From: Paramacrobiotus metropolitanus | Lineage: Eukaryota > Tardigrada > Eutardigrada > Parachela > Macrobiotidae | NCBI RefSeq assembly: GCF_019649055.1 | Contig: NW_026570316.1 | Location: 186,001 to 250,000 of the forward strand | Reading direction: 5' to 3' | DNA: 64,000 bases | Shown: piece by piece, positions 29,228 through 41,985 of the stretch | How the letters are laid out: every line of letters starts with the position of its first letter | Numbering within the stretch: position 1 is the first letter of the stretch | Position numbers and translations under genes: made by a program | Notes under the pieces: model-generated | Told to the model about the DNA's origin: nothing | Seen by the model: the letters and a program-made list of their open reading frames with translations, nothing else | The model's database searches: none

Positions 29228-32039
29228 ATGGAAACAAATAGGAGTATTAATAACGACAGCATCTATGATTTTATGTCTGACCCAAGGGCCTTCGCTTATG
29301 AATGGCAAAAACACGTTCCCGGCACCGGCGTATGGAGCGTTAATGCGCTAAAAAGCGCGGACTTATTTTATCTTGTTTGCTATCCGTTCTTATTGACATT
29401 ATGCACAATTGGAAATGCACTGAATCTGACTGTTTTAATTAGCGCGGAAGAGAAGACCAGTACCAATTGCTACATGACCGCCATGGCCATTGGCGATCTG
29501 GTTTTTGTGTAAGAACGTTCGCAATGCGATCTTGGTGGAATCGGATTAGTCTTGAACCCGACTGATAGCACAACTTGATTACATTCACCTTATCACTGTG
29601 AACTTCTAAATCACATATATTTTACCGTTAGGTGGGCACGCTTGCTGAGATACAGCAAACTTGCTAGCTGGTATACGAAGATTTCATACAACTTCAAGGC
29701 GTCCGACGCGGCGTATCCGTATATCTACTATGCAATGCAGTGGAGTGGGAGCTTCAGTGACTGGTACGAGGCGAGAGATCTCTATTGCACCCCACCTATG
29801 TTGAATAAAATACCCCCAATCTACCATGAGATTGTGTTGTTACACCATCACACGTCAGGGATTCAGCCACTTAGGGTAATATAACGATAATTATCGAATT
29901 TGTGGCTCCCCCCGCAACAATAGCACCCCCTGTAATAAGCGCCCCTCCGACATCGTGTTAGAAAATAACGGCGCACTCGAAATTCAGTCCAGGGGCCGTT
30001 AATAAATGGCAAGCGCACCAAAACGGTAGTAATAACGTAGCCAGTGCTAATGTAAGTTGCTTAACCATTGTCCGCTTAAACACGCGAACGGTGAGAACGA
30101 ATAGTAACACAATCGATCAAAAAGCGGTGATATAGGCATTTATCAGGTAACTGCTGCGCGACGTTTCAATAATGCCCACCGAAATTAAATGTTTGAATTA
30201 TAATGTCACCCCGAAAAAGTGCCCCTCCCCGAAATAGGGCTCCTCCCCTGCTCCACAGCGTTCGAAATATTTGTAGCCCGGGGCCACAAATTCGGTAATA
30301 ACGGAAACTGAATTTCACTCATAATAGGCGGGGCGCAACAGGTATTTCTCGCCGCGTGCGCTTGGCAATTATGGCGATGCCTGATTCCTTTGTCACAGAG
30401 GTTAACAGTGAGCCCTAAACACGGTCCACGCTGTTCACTGACGCATAGTGCTTTTTTTGTAGGGTTCTGGTCGCATTTTCTATAGAGCGTCTGGCTGCCG
30501 TTTTGCGTCCGCTGGAGTCTAGGTGGCTGCTGCGACCGCTTACTGCCCGTTGTATAATAGTCGGTGTTTTCTTTTTGCCGGGAGTTCTTTATGCTGGATA
30601 CTTTGCTGATGCGTATATTCGCAGCGTCAATAATGGAATTCCGGATGCCTGGTTACGCCAGTGGACGGACACCATAGACATTATAGACGTAGGTCGTGTC
30701 GGCTTTTTTGGTTGTAGTTTATTTTGCGTTGAGATACGTAGTTCGCAGAAATGCCATTACGTACTACCCTAGTTCACGTGTACAGTAATGCTGCAGTGTG
30801 CTTTAATATCTATCGTAGTTTTCTAAATTTTGATTTCAGTACCGATTATCTGTACTTAAACGTGTGTGATCGCTGCACCGATCTGACAGTTAAACTGATC
30901 GGTTTGCAAACGGAACTGATCGAAATATGTACGTATCACTAGTAATAAACACCTTGCTATTGAAAGCCATGTACAGCAGTTATTGTCGAGCAAGCCAAGG
31001 TTATGAAGCGTTTTAGAGTTCGTATTCAATCAACTTGAATGCAGCTCATTCCAGCAACCGTTTTCTTTGCGCATCTCTAACGATCTGCCGCATAAAAAGT
31101 GTTTTAGAATAACATTTGTAGACCGTAGAAGCGAAGACCGCAAGAAACGCTGAGGCAAAGTCGAAGTTGTTTCTTTGTTCAGGCTATAGCTTGGTTATTT
31201 CTAGATTCGCCGGTGTCCCTAGCACAACCGGTGCGCCGATTGATGCTGTACCGCCGCTTCGCAGTATCAAAATGTTTACCTAGATCTGGCATGTAATCGC
31301 AACATACTTTGTAGTTTGTATGCTAAATTTAAGCGATGCTGTATTCCAGACCATTGCTACTATGGGAAATTTCTTCGGTCTGCTGCTGATCGACAGTCTT
31401 CTAATAGTCCTGATCAAACGCCAGGAAAATTCGGCGATCGGTAAAATGCGCTCAACGCAGACCGGCAAGTCCCCACAAAGCAGCAATAGCAATATCATCT
31501 TGCTGGTCGACCTTGGACTGTACTTGTCCTCGGCGTTTCCCAATATCGTTTATACCTGCTTACTGCTAGTGAACAATTTTGAGATGTTTTACTTCCACCC
31601 CTCAGCACAACTTGTCGGCAGTCGATTCACCACAGTTCTCATGCAGTGTAATTATTCCTTGACCTTTTACCTGTACCTAATGGTCAGCAAAAAGTATAGG
31701 AGCGATTTTATGAGGGTATTTCGCCCGGTCTGCTGTCGTACTGGGATTAAACAACGCTGCAACAATCTGCTAGAATCGCTAGCCAGCTGCTGCATGTGCC
31801 GACCAAGCCCAATGGGGTCTTCGCACTTTGTCAACGTGCCTGCCAAATCCCACGGCATTCCCAGCATATCGACGCCTCATATTAAACTATCTGGGAAATT
31901 ATTCAATACTTCCACCGTTACAACCCAAACTGAAGAAAACAAGGAAAACGCCGTTCCCACGACGGTGGCGCCGGTGACCCAGAAGCAAACCGCTGTACAA
32001 ATCCCGGATGATCCACGAAAGCGCAGCAAGAGTTTGTAG
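29228..32039 (+). pseudogene. Rhodopsin-family GPCR, copy A, with probable lesions
   Basis: Exon 1 (29228-29508) has an N-glycosylated N-terminus, TM1 with GNALN (N1.50) and TM2 with AIGDL (D2.50). Exon 2 (from 29632) continues WARLLRYSK and carries an extracellular loop Cys (LYCTPP). Exon 3 (from 30463) has VLVAFSIERLAAVLRPL, an ERL in the DRY position, then TM4. Exon 4 (31350-32039) has TM6, TM7 (NYSLTFYLYL, a variant NPxxY region) and a long Ser/Thr-rich tail. Lesions: the donor after exon 2 reads GA where copy B has GT, and exon 3 has six T (30704-30709) where copy B has five, throwing TM5 out of frame. Peptide-receptor-like by general form; ligand unknown. It may be a pseudogene or contain assembly errors. 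Confidence 0.7.
29884..30304 (+). mobile_element. MITE copy in GPCR-A intron
   Basis: The ends are similar inverted repeats (left ATAATTATCGAATTTGTGGC, right complement GTTATTACCGAATTTGTGGC). The interior is C-rich with repeats of the family seen at 19821-20082. It lies in the intron between GPCR exons 2 and 3, matching the copy at 35.8-36.1 kb. Confidence 0.65.
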
Positions 32040-32190
32040 CCAACCTTTCAATTACCTAACCTTTCAATTTCACATTCAGTGATATCTTTTTTGCTTTTCA
32101 TCTGTTACATTTTTCTATCTTGTTTTACCTTTTGTTACCCTTTTTTATTTATTTTTTTATGTTTATGACATAGGACGTTTTACCCGATTT

Positions 32191-32871
32191 TTATTTCACA
32201 ATTTTACAAAGCGACGGCGGTTTATTTTGGCAACTGAACACTTTCCCGTACAATTTTATTAAATGAAATTCAATAATAACCGTAACCGTACATGGCATAC
32301 GCATGGCTTTGCCGCGCATGATTCCAAACTTAAAACGTCGAAACAAAAAAGAAGTGGAGGAACTATTGCTCGTCTTGAGAAAGAAAATTTTTACCCACCT
32401 TCTTCTACAAAAAAATTGCGGCATCACACCATGTGTCAAAGGTTTAGATTCGCATGTGACAAGAAGAATATAACAACGATCAATAATCGAACTATTCTTT
32501 TTGTCAGTGAATGCTAGTTTGGCGGGCTTTGAGGTTGCATCGATACACGAATCCGCCATCGTGTCCGTGAATGTCAAATCCTCCGCGGCTCCATCCAGAC
32601 GTTTTCCATTCTCGAGCATAAAACCAACACGCTCCGGATACGACTCAATACCGGCATGGCACAGCGCTCGCAGTATGAATTTAGTATGATGTACGGTTCC
32701 TTCTTGTGTCAACTGGGAGAAGCATTTCAGTTGAATGTACTCGTATTTCTGTGAACGATGTTCGTCCTCCGTGTAATGTGTATTAGTTGTATCGCGAGTA
32801 CATGGTAGTAACGGTAACAGAGCGAAAAGTACAATTCCGTTTGTGGGTATGCAGGTCAGTTGAGAATGCAA
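32191..32871 (-). CDS. Hypothetical ORF present only in duplication unit A
   Basis: An open frame of 226 codons starts at a TTG, with a hydrophobic stretch near its N-terminus (GIVLFALLPLLPC) followed by a Cys-containing globular-looking segment (YIQLKCFSQLTQEGTVHHTK, FILRALCHAGIESYPERVGF). The C-terminal half is compositionally unconvincing and contains acceptor/donor-like sites, so the true gene may be spliced with an unseen first exon. The block is missing from unit B. No family is recognised. Confidence 0.25.
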   Translation of the reverse strand: MHSQLTCIPTNGIVLFALLPLLPCTRDTTNTHYTEDEHRSQKYEYIQLKCFSQLTQEGTVHHTKFILRALCHAGIESYPERVGFMLENGKRLDGAAEDLTFTDTMADSCIDATSKPAKLAFTDKKNSSIIDRCYILLVTCESKPLTHGVMPQFFCRRRWVKIFFLKTSNSSSTSFLFRRFKFGIMRGKAMRMPCTVTVIIEFHLIKLYGKVFSCQNKPPSLCKIVK

Positions 32872-34231
32872 TATTCAGCAGTCAAGCTGTTATGCAGGTC
32901 ATTTTTACTAACCGAAATTGATCCTGCGGAAATCCTCACGGTCATCTTGACCGTCTTGATGATCCGCATCAGATCGTTAAGGCTCAAACTAACGCGGACA
33001 GTCCGGAATATTATTGCTTGTGGTTTAAAGTATTGCTCTGGAGTATTGCTATACCTCGTAATAAACCATAGCTGCACGTACTACATTATATATATTTTTA
33101 GACAAAATTTAGGCCAGGAAATTGCAGAGGAAAGTCTGTAAGCGACAGAATACGGTAACGCATCATTCTATCGTAAAATTGTGATATTTTAAATTGAACG
33201 AACTGAAAAGGACGTATGAATAAGTGGCTTACAAAATAATAAGTGAGTATCGGTAATACTAATATCTGACAGCAGTGTTTATGCCGGCGCCGCTCAACTT
33301 GAACTGTTTGCGTTGCATCGATCTTTTTCGTTTTTTTTTGTACCTTGCACATGCTTAAACAGACCGCACTCGTGCTACTGCTGGCCAAAATCTTGAAAAA
33401 TATTGAAGCGTACTCTTACAACACTTCATTAGGCCATTACGAGTCGGAGTAGGATGTAAATATGCAAAAACTGCTTCGTTGGAAGCTCACGGAAATTGGC
33501 CGCAGTTTTGAAATTATAATAATTAAAATAAACGCCGCAAACCAGAAAGCGGAACTGGTACGGAACATCATACAGCAGGTACGTTACATGGATTGCAGAA
33601 ATGAAAAATTCATTTCTGATGGCCGACATTGTCGTTTATCCCCGATATTGCGCTTTCGAGGCGTTCTCCAGACTCCGGTACAGAGCACCAAAGTGAGTAA
33701 ACGCAAGCAGGTGAGTAAAATCACAAAATAATCATAAAGCACGTTGTTTTAAACAAGATATTATTATAATACAGGGATGTACCTACAAGTTTCTTACCTC
33801 ACCGGTATATTATATTTACTACCTCGTACTATCCCTATGGTAGGATAATAACCCAGCAGATGCATACAATACAGTATACACACCAAAATAATTAATACAG
33901 TGCGCGATTGATAAGCGATTTCTTCAGCCGATACTTAGAGATGTTTAGGTATTTGTATCACTGCATGTATAGATCACTGACACGAACAAGCGAACAACTG
34001 CAAAAACTGCAAAATTTAAAAGGTATTCAACAAACGACATAAATTTTCATGCCCCAAATTTGCTTCGTACTTAAAAAGCGCATATGGATTACAAAACATT
34101 TCTGCCGCATTGATATTGTAGCGGAATCGGTACCGCTTTTATCTGATCCATAAAACACAAAAATTTTAACGCAACTGGAATTTATTGGATACGTACTACT
34201 TAATTAAGTGGTGCGTATGTACGTAGGTTCA

Positions 34232-34470
34232 GTATCGCCTATGTATGGTGAAAAACAATACAGCTCGTATTATTTATGCACCACACCAGTCACGCAGTAA
34301 TCAAATAATTAAAAGTATCGTCTATGGTGAAAACAATACATTTCGTATTATTTATGCACCACACCAGTCACGCAGTAATCAAATAATTAAAAGTATCGTC
34401 TATGGTGAAAACAATACATTTCGTATTATTTATGCACCACACCAGTCCCGCAATAATTAAATAATTTAAG
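34232..34470 (+). repeat. 78-bp tandem repeat, three copies
   Basis: Units begin GTATCGYCTATG at 34232 (83 bp), 34315 (78 bp) and 34393 (decaying). Each contains TTATTTATGCACCACAC and CACGCAGTAATCAAA. A single copy exists at the equivalent place in unit A (about 28540), so expansion followed duplication. Confidence 0.85.
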
Positions 34471-35096
34471 GCATTTCTCCGTCCCAAAACGGCAGCACTT
34501 TTCCGCGATGGCGAAGTCATTTTATCAGCTGGAGATCAATTTGGCCCCAATGTTTAACGTGTTGACGCTTAGCGTCAGGCCACCGAAGTAACATGAAACA
34601 TCATCGTTTTAATCTTAATAATTTTATTGTTAACTGATTTAGTGTGGATGAAATTTACCGTTTGCTACAGTAGGTTTCATTTATTAGAAAGCATTAATCG
34701 ACACCTCCCATCGCGTTAGTGAATTACATTAACAATTGAAATCTCGAAAAATAAAACAGTACACTCATTGCACGGGATGTTTCAGCGTGCTCTCTGCGCT
34801 TTACCCGTACACATATAACGTAAAATGTGTCGTATAATGTACGATGGGTATGTACTGATACAGTTGCACGCTTTGCTAAAATCCTTTTGCGTGCGCATCC
34901 AAAGATATCTTTGGATAGTGCTACATATTAACCGCTGTCACTGAAAAGAGATTATCAGTATACAATTAATATTAACTGGTTTAATCCGTTAACATTTTTA
35001 GGTTTGATGAGTAGCGAAATGTGATTTTGCTTTATTTTGGCTGTTTTGCCGTTGACCGTTAGTAGTGTTCTTGACGGTGTGTCTTGCGTCTGCGCA

Positions 35097-37632
35097 ATGG
35101 AAACTAATAATAGTAATAGCGACAGCATCTATGATTTTATGTCTGACCAAACGGCCTTCGTTTATGAATGGCAAAAACACGTTCCCGGCACCGGCGTATG
35201 GAGTGTTAATGCGTTAAAAAACGCGGACTTATTTTATCTTGTTTGTTATCCGCTCTTGTTGACATTATGCACAATTGGAAATGCACTGAATCTGACTGTT
35301 TTAATTAGCGCAGAAGAGAAGACCAGTACCAATTGCTACATGACCGCCATGGCCATTGGCGATCTGGTTTTTGTGTAAGAATGTTCGCAATGCGAACGTA
35401 GTGGAATCGGAGGTCTTGTAACCGACAGATCGCATAACTTGATTATACTTTGTAGCTAGTCACCTTATTACCTTGAAGTTTTATGTGTACTTCTAGTCAC
35501 ATTACATTTTTTCGTTAGGTGGGCACGCTTGATAAGATACAGCAAAATTGCTAGCTGGTATACGAAGATTTCATACAACGACATGGCGTCCGACGCGGTG
35601 TATCCGTACATCTACTATGCCATCCAGTGGAGTGGAACCTTCCGTGACTGGTACAGGGCTAGAGAGTAGAGATCTCTATTGCACCCCACCTATGATGAAT
35701 AAATTCCACTTGATCTACCATGACATTGTGTTGTTCCACCGGCACAAGTCAGGGTATAACTGTAATTATCGAATTTGGAGGTCCCTCGCAATAATAGCAC
35801 TGCCCATACTAAGCGTCGCCGACATCATGTTTGATTACTGTATATATAAGGGCACTCCCCCACGGAATTACAGCCCCGGGATCCTTAATAAATGGCAAGC
35901 GCAACAAAACGAACGGAATAGCGTAGCCTGTTACTGATGGCAGGGCAGTCATGTATACAGTAGGCAATTTTATCAGGTAACTGCTGCGTTAAGTTTCAAT
36001 AGTGCATTCCGAAATTTCATGTCTGAAATATAATGGCACCCTTCGCCCGAAATAAGAGCCCCTGCTCCATAGCGCTACATATTTATAGAGCTACATATCT
36101 GCAGCTCAGCGCCATAAATTCGATAACTACGGTAACGGGATTTCCTTCAAAAAAGGCGGGGTGCAACAGGTATCTCGCGCCCCGTACGTTTGGCAATAAT
36201 GGCGATAGTTGATTCCTTTGTCATACAGCATAACAGTGAGTCCTAAACACGGTCCACGCTGTTCACTAACGCATAGTGCTTTTTTGCAGGGTTCTGGTCG
36301 CATTTTCTATGGAACGTCTGGCTGCCGTTTTCCGTCCGCTGCAGTCTAGGTGGCTGCTGCGACCGCTCACTGCGCGTTGCATAATAGCCGGTCTTTTCTT
36401 TTTGGCGGGAGTTCTGCATGCTGGGGGCTTTGCTGAAGAGTATATTAGCAACGTCTATAATCATAATGACATTCCGGATGCCATCCTGAACTGGCTACGC
36501 CCTTGGACGAACATTATAGACATTATTGACGTAGGTCGTGTCGGCTTTTTGGTTGTACATTAATTCGCGTAGAGATACCTGCTTCATAGAAATGTCATTC
36601 ATTACATACCAGTTCATTTGTACTGTAAAACTGCAATTTGCTGTAAACTTATTACAACAGCCGTTTTTTTCTGCGCAGATAAGGAGCTGCCGAATAACTA
36701 GCGTTTTAGAATAACTTCTATAGACCGTAGAGGCGTAGACCGTAAGAAACGTGGAGGCAACGTCGAAGCTGCTTCTTGTTCGGGCTCGAGCTGGCTTACT
36801 TCTAGAATCGCCGGCTTTCCTATAGAACAACCGGTGTGCCGGTTGATGCTGTGGCCCCGCTTTGCAGTATCGGATTGTTTTTTAAGTTCTAACAATATCT
36901 GTAACAGCAATATCTTTTAAATAAAGGTATGCTGTATTCCAGACCATTGTTAATCTGGGAAATTACTTCGGTCTGCTGCTGATGGACAGCCTTCTAATAG
37001 TCCGGATCAAACGCCAGGAAAACTTGGCGATCGGTAAAATGCGCTCGACGCAGACCAGCAAGTCAACACAAAGCAGCCACAGCAGTATCATCTTGCTGGC
37101 CGATCTTGGACTGTACTTGTTCTCGAAGCTTCCCAGTACCGTTTATGACTGCTTAATGCTGGCGAACAGTCATGAGATGTTTCACTTTCACATCACAGCA
37201 CAACTTGTCGGCAATCGATACTGCACAGTTTTCATGCAGTGTAATTATTCCCTGACCTTTTACCTCTACCTAATGGCCAGCAAAAAGTATAGGAGAGATT
37301 TCATGAGGGTATTTCGCCCGGTCTGCTGTCGTACTGGGATTAAACAACGCTGGAATATTCTGTTAGAATCACTCCCCAGCTGCTCTATATGCAGACCCAG
37401 CCGAATGGAGTCTTCGCAATTTGCTAACGTGCCTGCCAATCCCCACGGCATTCCCAGCATATGGACGCCTCTTACTAAACTTACTGGTAAAATAGTAAGT
37501 ACGTCCACCGTTACAACCCAAACTGAAGAAAACAACGGAAACGCCGTTCCCACTGCGGCTGCGCCAGTGACCCGGAAACAAACCGCTGGGCAAGTCCAGG
37601 ACGATCAACGAAAGCGCAGCAACAGTGTGTAA
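35097..37632 (+). pseudogene. Rhodopsin-family GPCR, copy B, disrupted
   Basis: A paralogue of the 29.2-kb gene. Exon 1 is 35097-35374 (start METNNSN, GNALN, AIGDL). Exon 2 is 35519-35753 and ends at a good GG/GTATAA donor. Exon 3 starts at 36290 (VLVAFSMERLAAVFRPL). Exon 4 is 36943-37632 (TM6, TM7 NYSLTFYLYL, tail). Relative to copy A it has a 7-bp insertion in exon 2 (about 35664-35670), which gives an immediate TAG, and stop codons in the TM5 part of exon 3. The rest remains open and similar, so inactivation looks recent. Confidence 0.75.
35759..36132 (+). mobile_element. MITE copy in GPCR-B intron
   Basis: Left end TGTAATTATCGAATTTGG and right end TTCGATAACTACGG followed by TA. It occupies the intron position used by the MITE in copy A, so insertion preceded the segmental duplication. 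Confidence 0.65.
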
Positions 37633-38432
37633 CCACTGGATACCTAACCTTTCAATTTCACAGTCAGTGATATCTTCGTTTTTTCTTCTGTTATATTTTC
37701 CAATCCGGTTAAATAGTATTGCTTGTGGTTTAGAATAGCTGGAGTGTTGCTCAGTATACCCCGTAATAAGCCATAGCTGGATGTACCATATCATATTTAA
37801 ATAAAATTTAGGGCAGGAAATTGCACCAGGAAAGCCTGCAAGCGGCAGACCACGGTACTGCATCGTAAAATTATGGTTTAAACGGAACGAACTGACAACG
37901 GCATATGAATAATTGACTTATAAGAAAATATTAATAATGAGTGAGTAGACACACGCTGGTGAGTAAAATCATAAAAAATCATAAAACACGTTGTTTTGAA
38001 CAAGATATTGTTCTAATACAGGGATGTATAAGTTTGCTACCTCCCCGGTACATATCATATTTACTACCTGCATAGGATAGGCAGTAGGCACGTTGCAGAT
38101 GCATACAATACGTACAAGGTTCTTACAGTATACACACCAAAATAATTAATACAGTGCGCGATTGATAAGTGGTTCCTTCAGCCGATACTTAGAAATTTTT
38201 AGGTATTTGTATCACTGCATGTATTGATCACTGACACGGCGGTCAAACAAAAAACTGCAAACATTCCAGTTTTAAAATGTGTTCAACAAACGACATAAAT
38301 TTTCATGCCCCAAATCTGTTTCGTACTTAAAAGAACGTACATGGGTTATAATAAATTTTTGCCGCAAATGATATTGTAGCGGGATCGGTAGCGCTTCTAA
38401 CAGCTCCAAAAAACACAAAAAATACAACAAAT

Positions 38433-40499
38433 TTAAAATTTGGTGATTGGTTTGGGTGGTTTATCACCGTTATTTTGTAGCAAGACATTAATATTGGCTG
38501 GAGGTTTCAGTCCGGAAAAAGGTTTCGTTCCGGAAGTTGGCTTCGCTGTGGAAGCCGATTTCGTTGAAGCACCGGGTTTCATTACGGAAGGCGGTGAAAC
38601 CAGATCTTTAGCCCAATCCGGTAGTCCACCAGTAAAATTGGGGTTATCCAGACTGCCCTGCGCCGTCCAGATATTCCGCGCACTGGCTAAAGCTCCCTGG
38701 TCGGCGGTGGAATCCACGCCCAGCGTTACCCATCCTAGTAACCCGTCCTCGACGGTACTGCCCAGCAGAGCGTAATTCATCACGGGGTCACTGGCACTGG
38801 CCGATTCAGCGGCGAACGTCAGATCCTGTGAATTAAGGGTGATGGGGACGTTGTTCTGTTGGTACGCCTTCGTGGCGTGCACGGTGGTGAGGAGGGCTTG
38901 GTCGAAGAGGATGTTCCCGATGTGCGGGATCCTTCCGCCGGCGTATGTGTTATTAGGTAGAACGGTGCCGTTGAGGTGGACGATCGTGTGGATGTGGTTG
39001 GTGCGGCCGGGATAATGACCTGGAACGATGGTGATGAACTGGGTAATACCTTCGTTGTTGGTGGGCTGCAGTCCACGCAGGAACGTTGTGTTCTAAGAAA
39101 GCAACCACAATTTTTACCAAAGAGAATTGAAAAATAAACTGATAATTTATTTAAATTTCATTTGGTTTATTTTATTATATATGTATTATATATTGGGACC
39201 TGATTCCTTATTCCCGGGACAGGTTGCTCATTTCCGTGGCTAGTGTCCCATTTTGTTATGGTAACTACTAAATAGAGTATTGCTCAGTGCTCACTATGTT
39301 TTTAAGGTCGGCAGCATTCCCATTGTCTTTTGCTACAACCCCGCCATAAACGCCGGTAGCGTTGGCGTGCCAAATATCAACAAACACGTTGGGCAATGGC
39401 TTGCATGTCTTCGTGTCGATGACTTGTATGTCGAGGTACACCGTGACACCCTTCTGGGTTTCCCGGATATCCTTCCGGATAAGCTCGCCGTCGACCCAGT
39501 ATGGTCCCACTTCGATAATCGGGGTCATGGAACAGGATACCTTACCGCCGAAGGGATTACTGTTCTCGTTTAATCGATGGTTGGTGGCCAGCACTTTGGC
39601 GGTATCCCGTGCCGAACGAACTTTAAAGATAAATAGGCCACATTCACAAATCGTAACATAAGCAAAGTGATTAAATTAACACCGATACTTGAACTCTTGA
39701 AGTATTCAGATTATAATATACTACTGTACGAAGCTATACTATTATACGAAAATACGAGAACATGATTGGGATTCTTGAATGCAGTACTGCTGTATTTAAA
39801 AATTATATTACACAATGAATAAATTTAGGCAGTGATAGCCGAATTATACTATACCCCTTATGACTATTACAAGCTTTGTTTGCCCTTTTGGTCGTTATGA
39901 ATTATTTGCACTTTTATTATCCAGATGGTTTTGCAAGAGCCATGGCTTTGGCTGTTTGAGAATCGTTTTTCTGTCTAGTTGGATTATTATTAATTAAAAA
40001 ACCTAATAATTCTGTATTTCCGCTCGAGCGCTAATTGTGCAAAAAATTCGCGATAAAGCTTATGTTGCAAATTACAATGCCGAAAAGTTTTATCGTGTAG
40101 TCCATGCGGGAAACGCATTTTTCGGGTTATCAAACTTTTGGATAATAGATTATGAGGGGTCAAAATGCAAAAAAAAATGTCGTGGTAGCAGTTTCCATTA
40201 TCATAAAAGAAAATAACGCATGAGTCTTAACTGTATTACAGCTGTTAACACTTACCATGTTCCTCACGCAGCGATTCAAATAAATCCTGCCGGCGTTCAA
40301 CGGCGCGCTTCTGGAGATGCCGCGATTCGGTATTGTCCAGACAATCCATCACGGATCGTTTTGACAGCAGCCGAAAAGCGTGCTGGTCAAGGAGCTGCGA
40401 CACATCCGGTTCAGGGCCGAAATGGGCATGGGCCAGACGTTCTATTCCGGACAAAACAAGAACGAGCGCCGGTATCAGCGCCACCTTAGAGTACGCCAT
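38433..40499 (-). CDS. Secreted intradiol ring-cleavage dioxygenase 2
   Basis: Exons 40499-40256, 39620-39295 and 39092-38433 (409 residues), with phases identical to gene 1 and exon 2 of the same 326 bp. The signal peptide is MAYSKVALIPALVLVLSGIE, then HAHFGPEPD. Fe(III) ligands are Tyr122 (VGPYWV), Tyr217, His223 and His225 (PGHYPGRTNHIH), with Arg220 next to the site. The start at 40499 is chosen to begin at the signal peptide; an upstream in-frame stretch is probably 5' UTR. Unlike gene 1 it has a C-terminal Ser/Thr/Lys/Pro low-complexity tail (KPGASTKSASTAKPTSGTKP) of about 50 residues. Expected role: catechol ring opening outside the cell. Confidence 0.9.
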
Positions 40500-41862
40500 G
40501 ATCGCCGCACAAAGAGAGCCGTCGAACGGGTTCAAAGTTAGCGCCGTTTACTGCAGCATAAAACGACATTAGATTTAAAAAAATAAATAAGCGATGTTTA
40601 GTGCAAATATAAAAGGGAATTACCTACAAACTGTAAATCGCTTCCTCTTTCTGAACCAGCTTGAGTTTTGCGCACCGGTTGAAAGAAACACTTGTTACGC
40701 CGCCGTTAGAGCTGTATTTTATTAGCAGTTATTGTTTCAGATGTAGTGCTATAATGCTATTATTATGTATGTTCGTATTGGTGCTATAATGTACAGCTGC
40801 CTGTGCTACTTATAGGCTGGCAATCTACAGAGTGCGTCTATAAATTTTCTGCCACCGTCATACCCGGTACAGCTACCGTGTCAGTAATTTATCAATTCTC
40901 CTTCCGCTTATAATAATCTAAGCACAAGCGCGCTTTGCAAGAATTAAACGAAATTAATCATATTAATTGTGCCTAGGCACGTTAAAATGTCCATACAACA
41001 GCTGTTTGATGAAGAAACTGCTGCTGTAACTACGTACGTAGTTTGCAGTAACTACGTGAAAGAGCAAGCGGGGTTTCTGCTTACCGCGCTGAAGGTTTCG
41101 TCCTATATACCGCATACTATGAGGATCCTTGACCGTTGAGCTGATGTGTCCATTTTGCCGCGGGTCGGGTAGCTCAAGTTCATAGGCTTGTCAAATAAAT
41201 AATTTATAATTTATTCCATAGGCTTTGACAATAGACGCATAATATTTACTTTGATACATCACGACTTAGTTATGGAAAGGAGTGTATCGTTTTTACCCAA
41301 CCACTAGTACATCTTCCCGGTACTGCGCCAGCCGTATATGGAGTTTTCCGTTAATGCTGATCAAAAGTATTGTTAGCGACAAAAAATATTGCTTTATGTG
41401 CCTGTTTTTTTGCCGGATGCCGCAAAACTGCGTTCTGCGTTGCTACCCGCAACACGCCGTGCAGTGCATACAATAATGCTTGCCCTGCATCTACAAAATA
41501 TGGGCCGGCTTAAATGTGGTTTTCGAGGCTTACAGAAGAAAATTGGGACAACGAAACATTAATTTATAGAATACGCAATTGCTAGTTACCCTTCTACAAA
41601 GTTATGAAGCTGCAGTTTGTATAACACAGTATTGTATGAAATGTCAGAAGTACAGATCCGTACCACAACTGTTTTACGCGTAATGCAGCATATATAAATA
41701 CAGTTCTCTCCTGTGGAAATGTGTATAACAACGGTTTTCAACACATTTACACTACTACAGCAATAACCAAGTAGTGTTAATTCAACGCCGTACTGCGTAA
41801 CATTTATGTACATTAATACACTAGCCCATCATTCCGCGCTAAACACCATATACTCGGAAATT
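40500..41862. other. Dioxygenase 2 upstream region
   Basis: No gene is recognised. A TATAAGTAG-like box lies on the minus strand near 40808-40817, analogous to the one upstream of gene 1. Confidence 0.35.
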
Positions 41863-41985
41863 TCCTCAAACTTATATGTGGTCGAATTGTAGTGCACGGC
41901 CGTCAAAACAACAGACTCCGCGCCGAAGGCGGTCACGCTTGCTTTGACTATGACGTTCACGTGTGATACAGCAACGCTTATTCTT
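41863..41985 (-). pseudogene. Decayed WAP-domain exon
   Basis: The minus strand encodes CITRERH...RGVCCFDGRALQ, which matches the last exon of the WAP genes at 47-57 kb (CCFDGC). The cysteines before and after the CC pair are lost, including the DGC Cys replaced by Arg. The frame ends at a stop at a similar place. No convincing upstream exons are seen. Confidence 0.55.

Larger units (their letters stand above)
28388..38415 (+). repeat. Tandem segmental duplication (A 28388-34165, B 34166-38415)
   Basis: Both units begin with CAACTGGAATTTATTGG (near 28388 and 34171). They share the same order: promoter region, GPCR exons 1-2, MITE, GPCR exons 3-4, 3' flank with CAGTGATATCTT, then a common tail ending near GCGGGATCGGTA (34130 and 38377). 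Unit A has two extra blocks absent from B (about 32.1-33.0 and 33.25-33.7 kb). Unit B has extra copies of a 78-bp repeat at its start. Boundaries are by eye and accurate to tens of bases. Confidence 0.8.

Noticed and set aside
33429-33731. Possible exon (QKLLRWKLTEIG, AELVRNIIQQVRYMDC) in the block unique to duplication unit A
   Set aside because: Short, no clear splice-supported neighbours and no family recognised.
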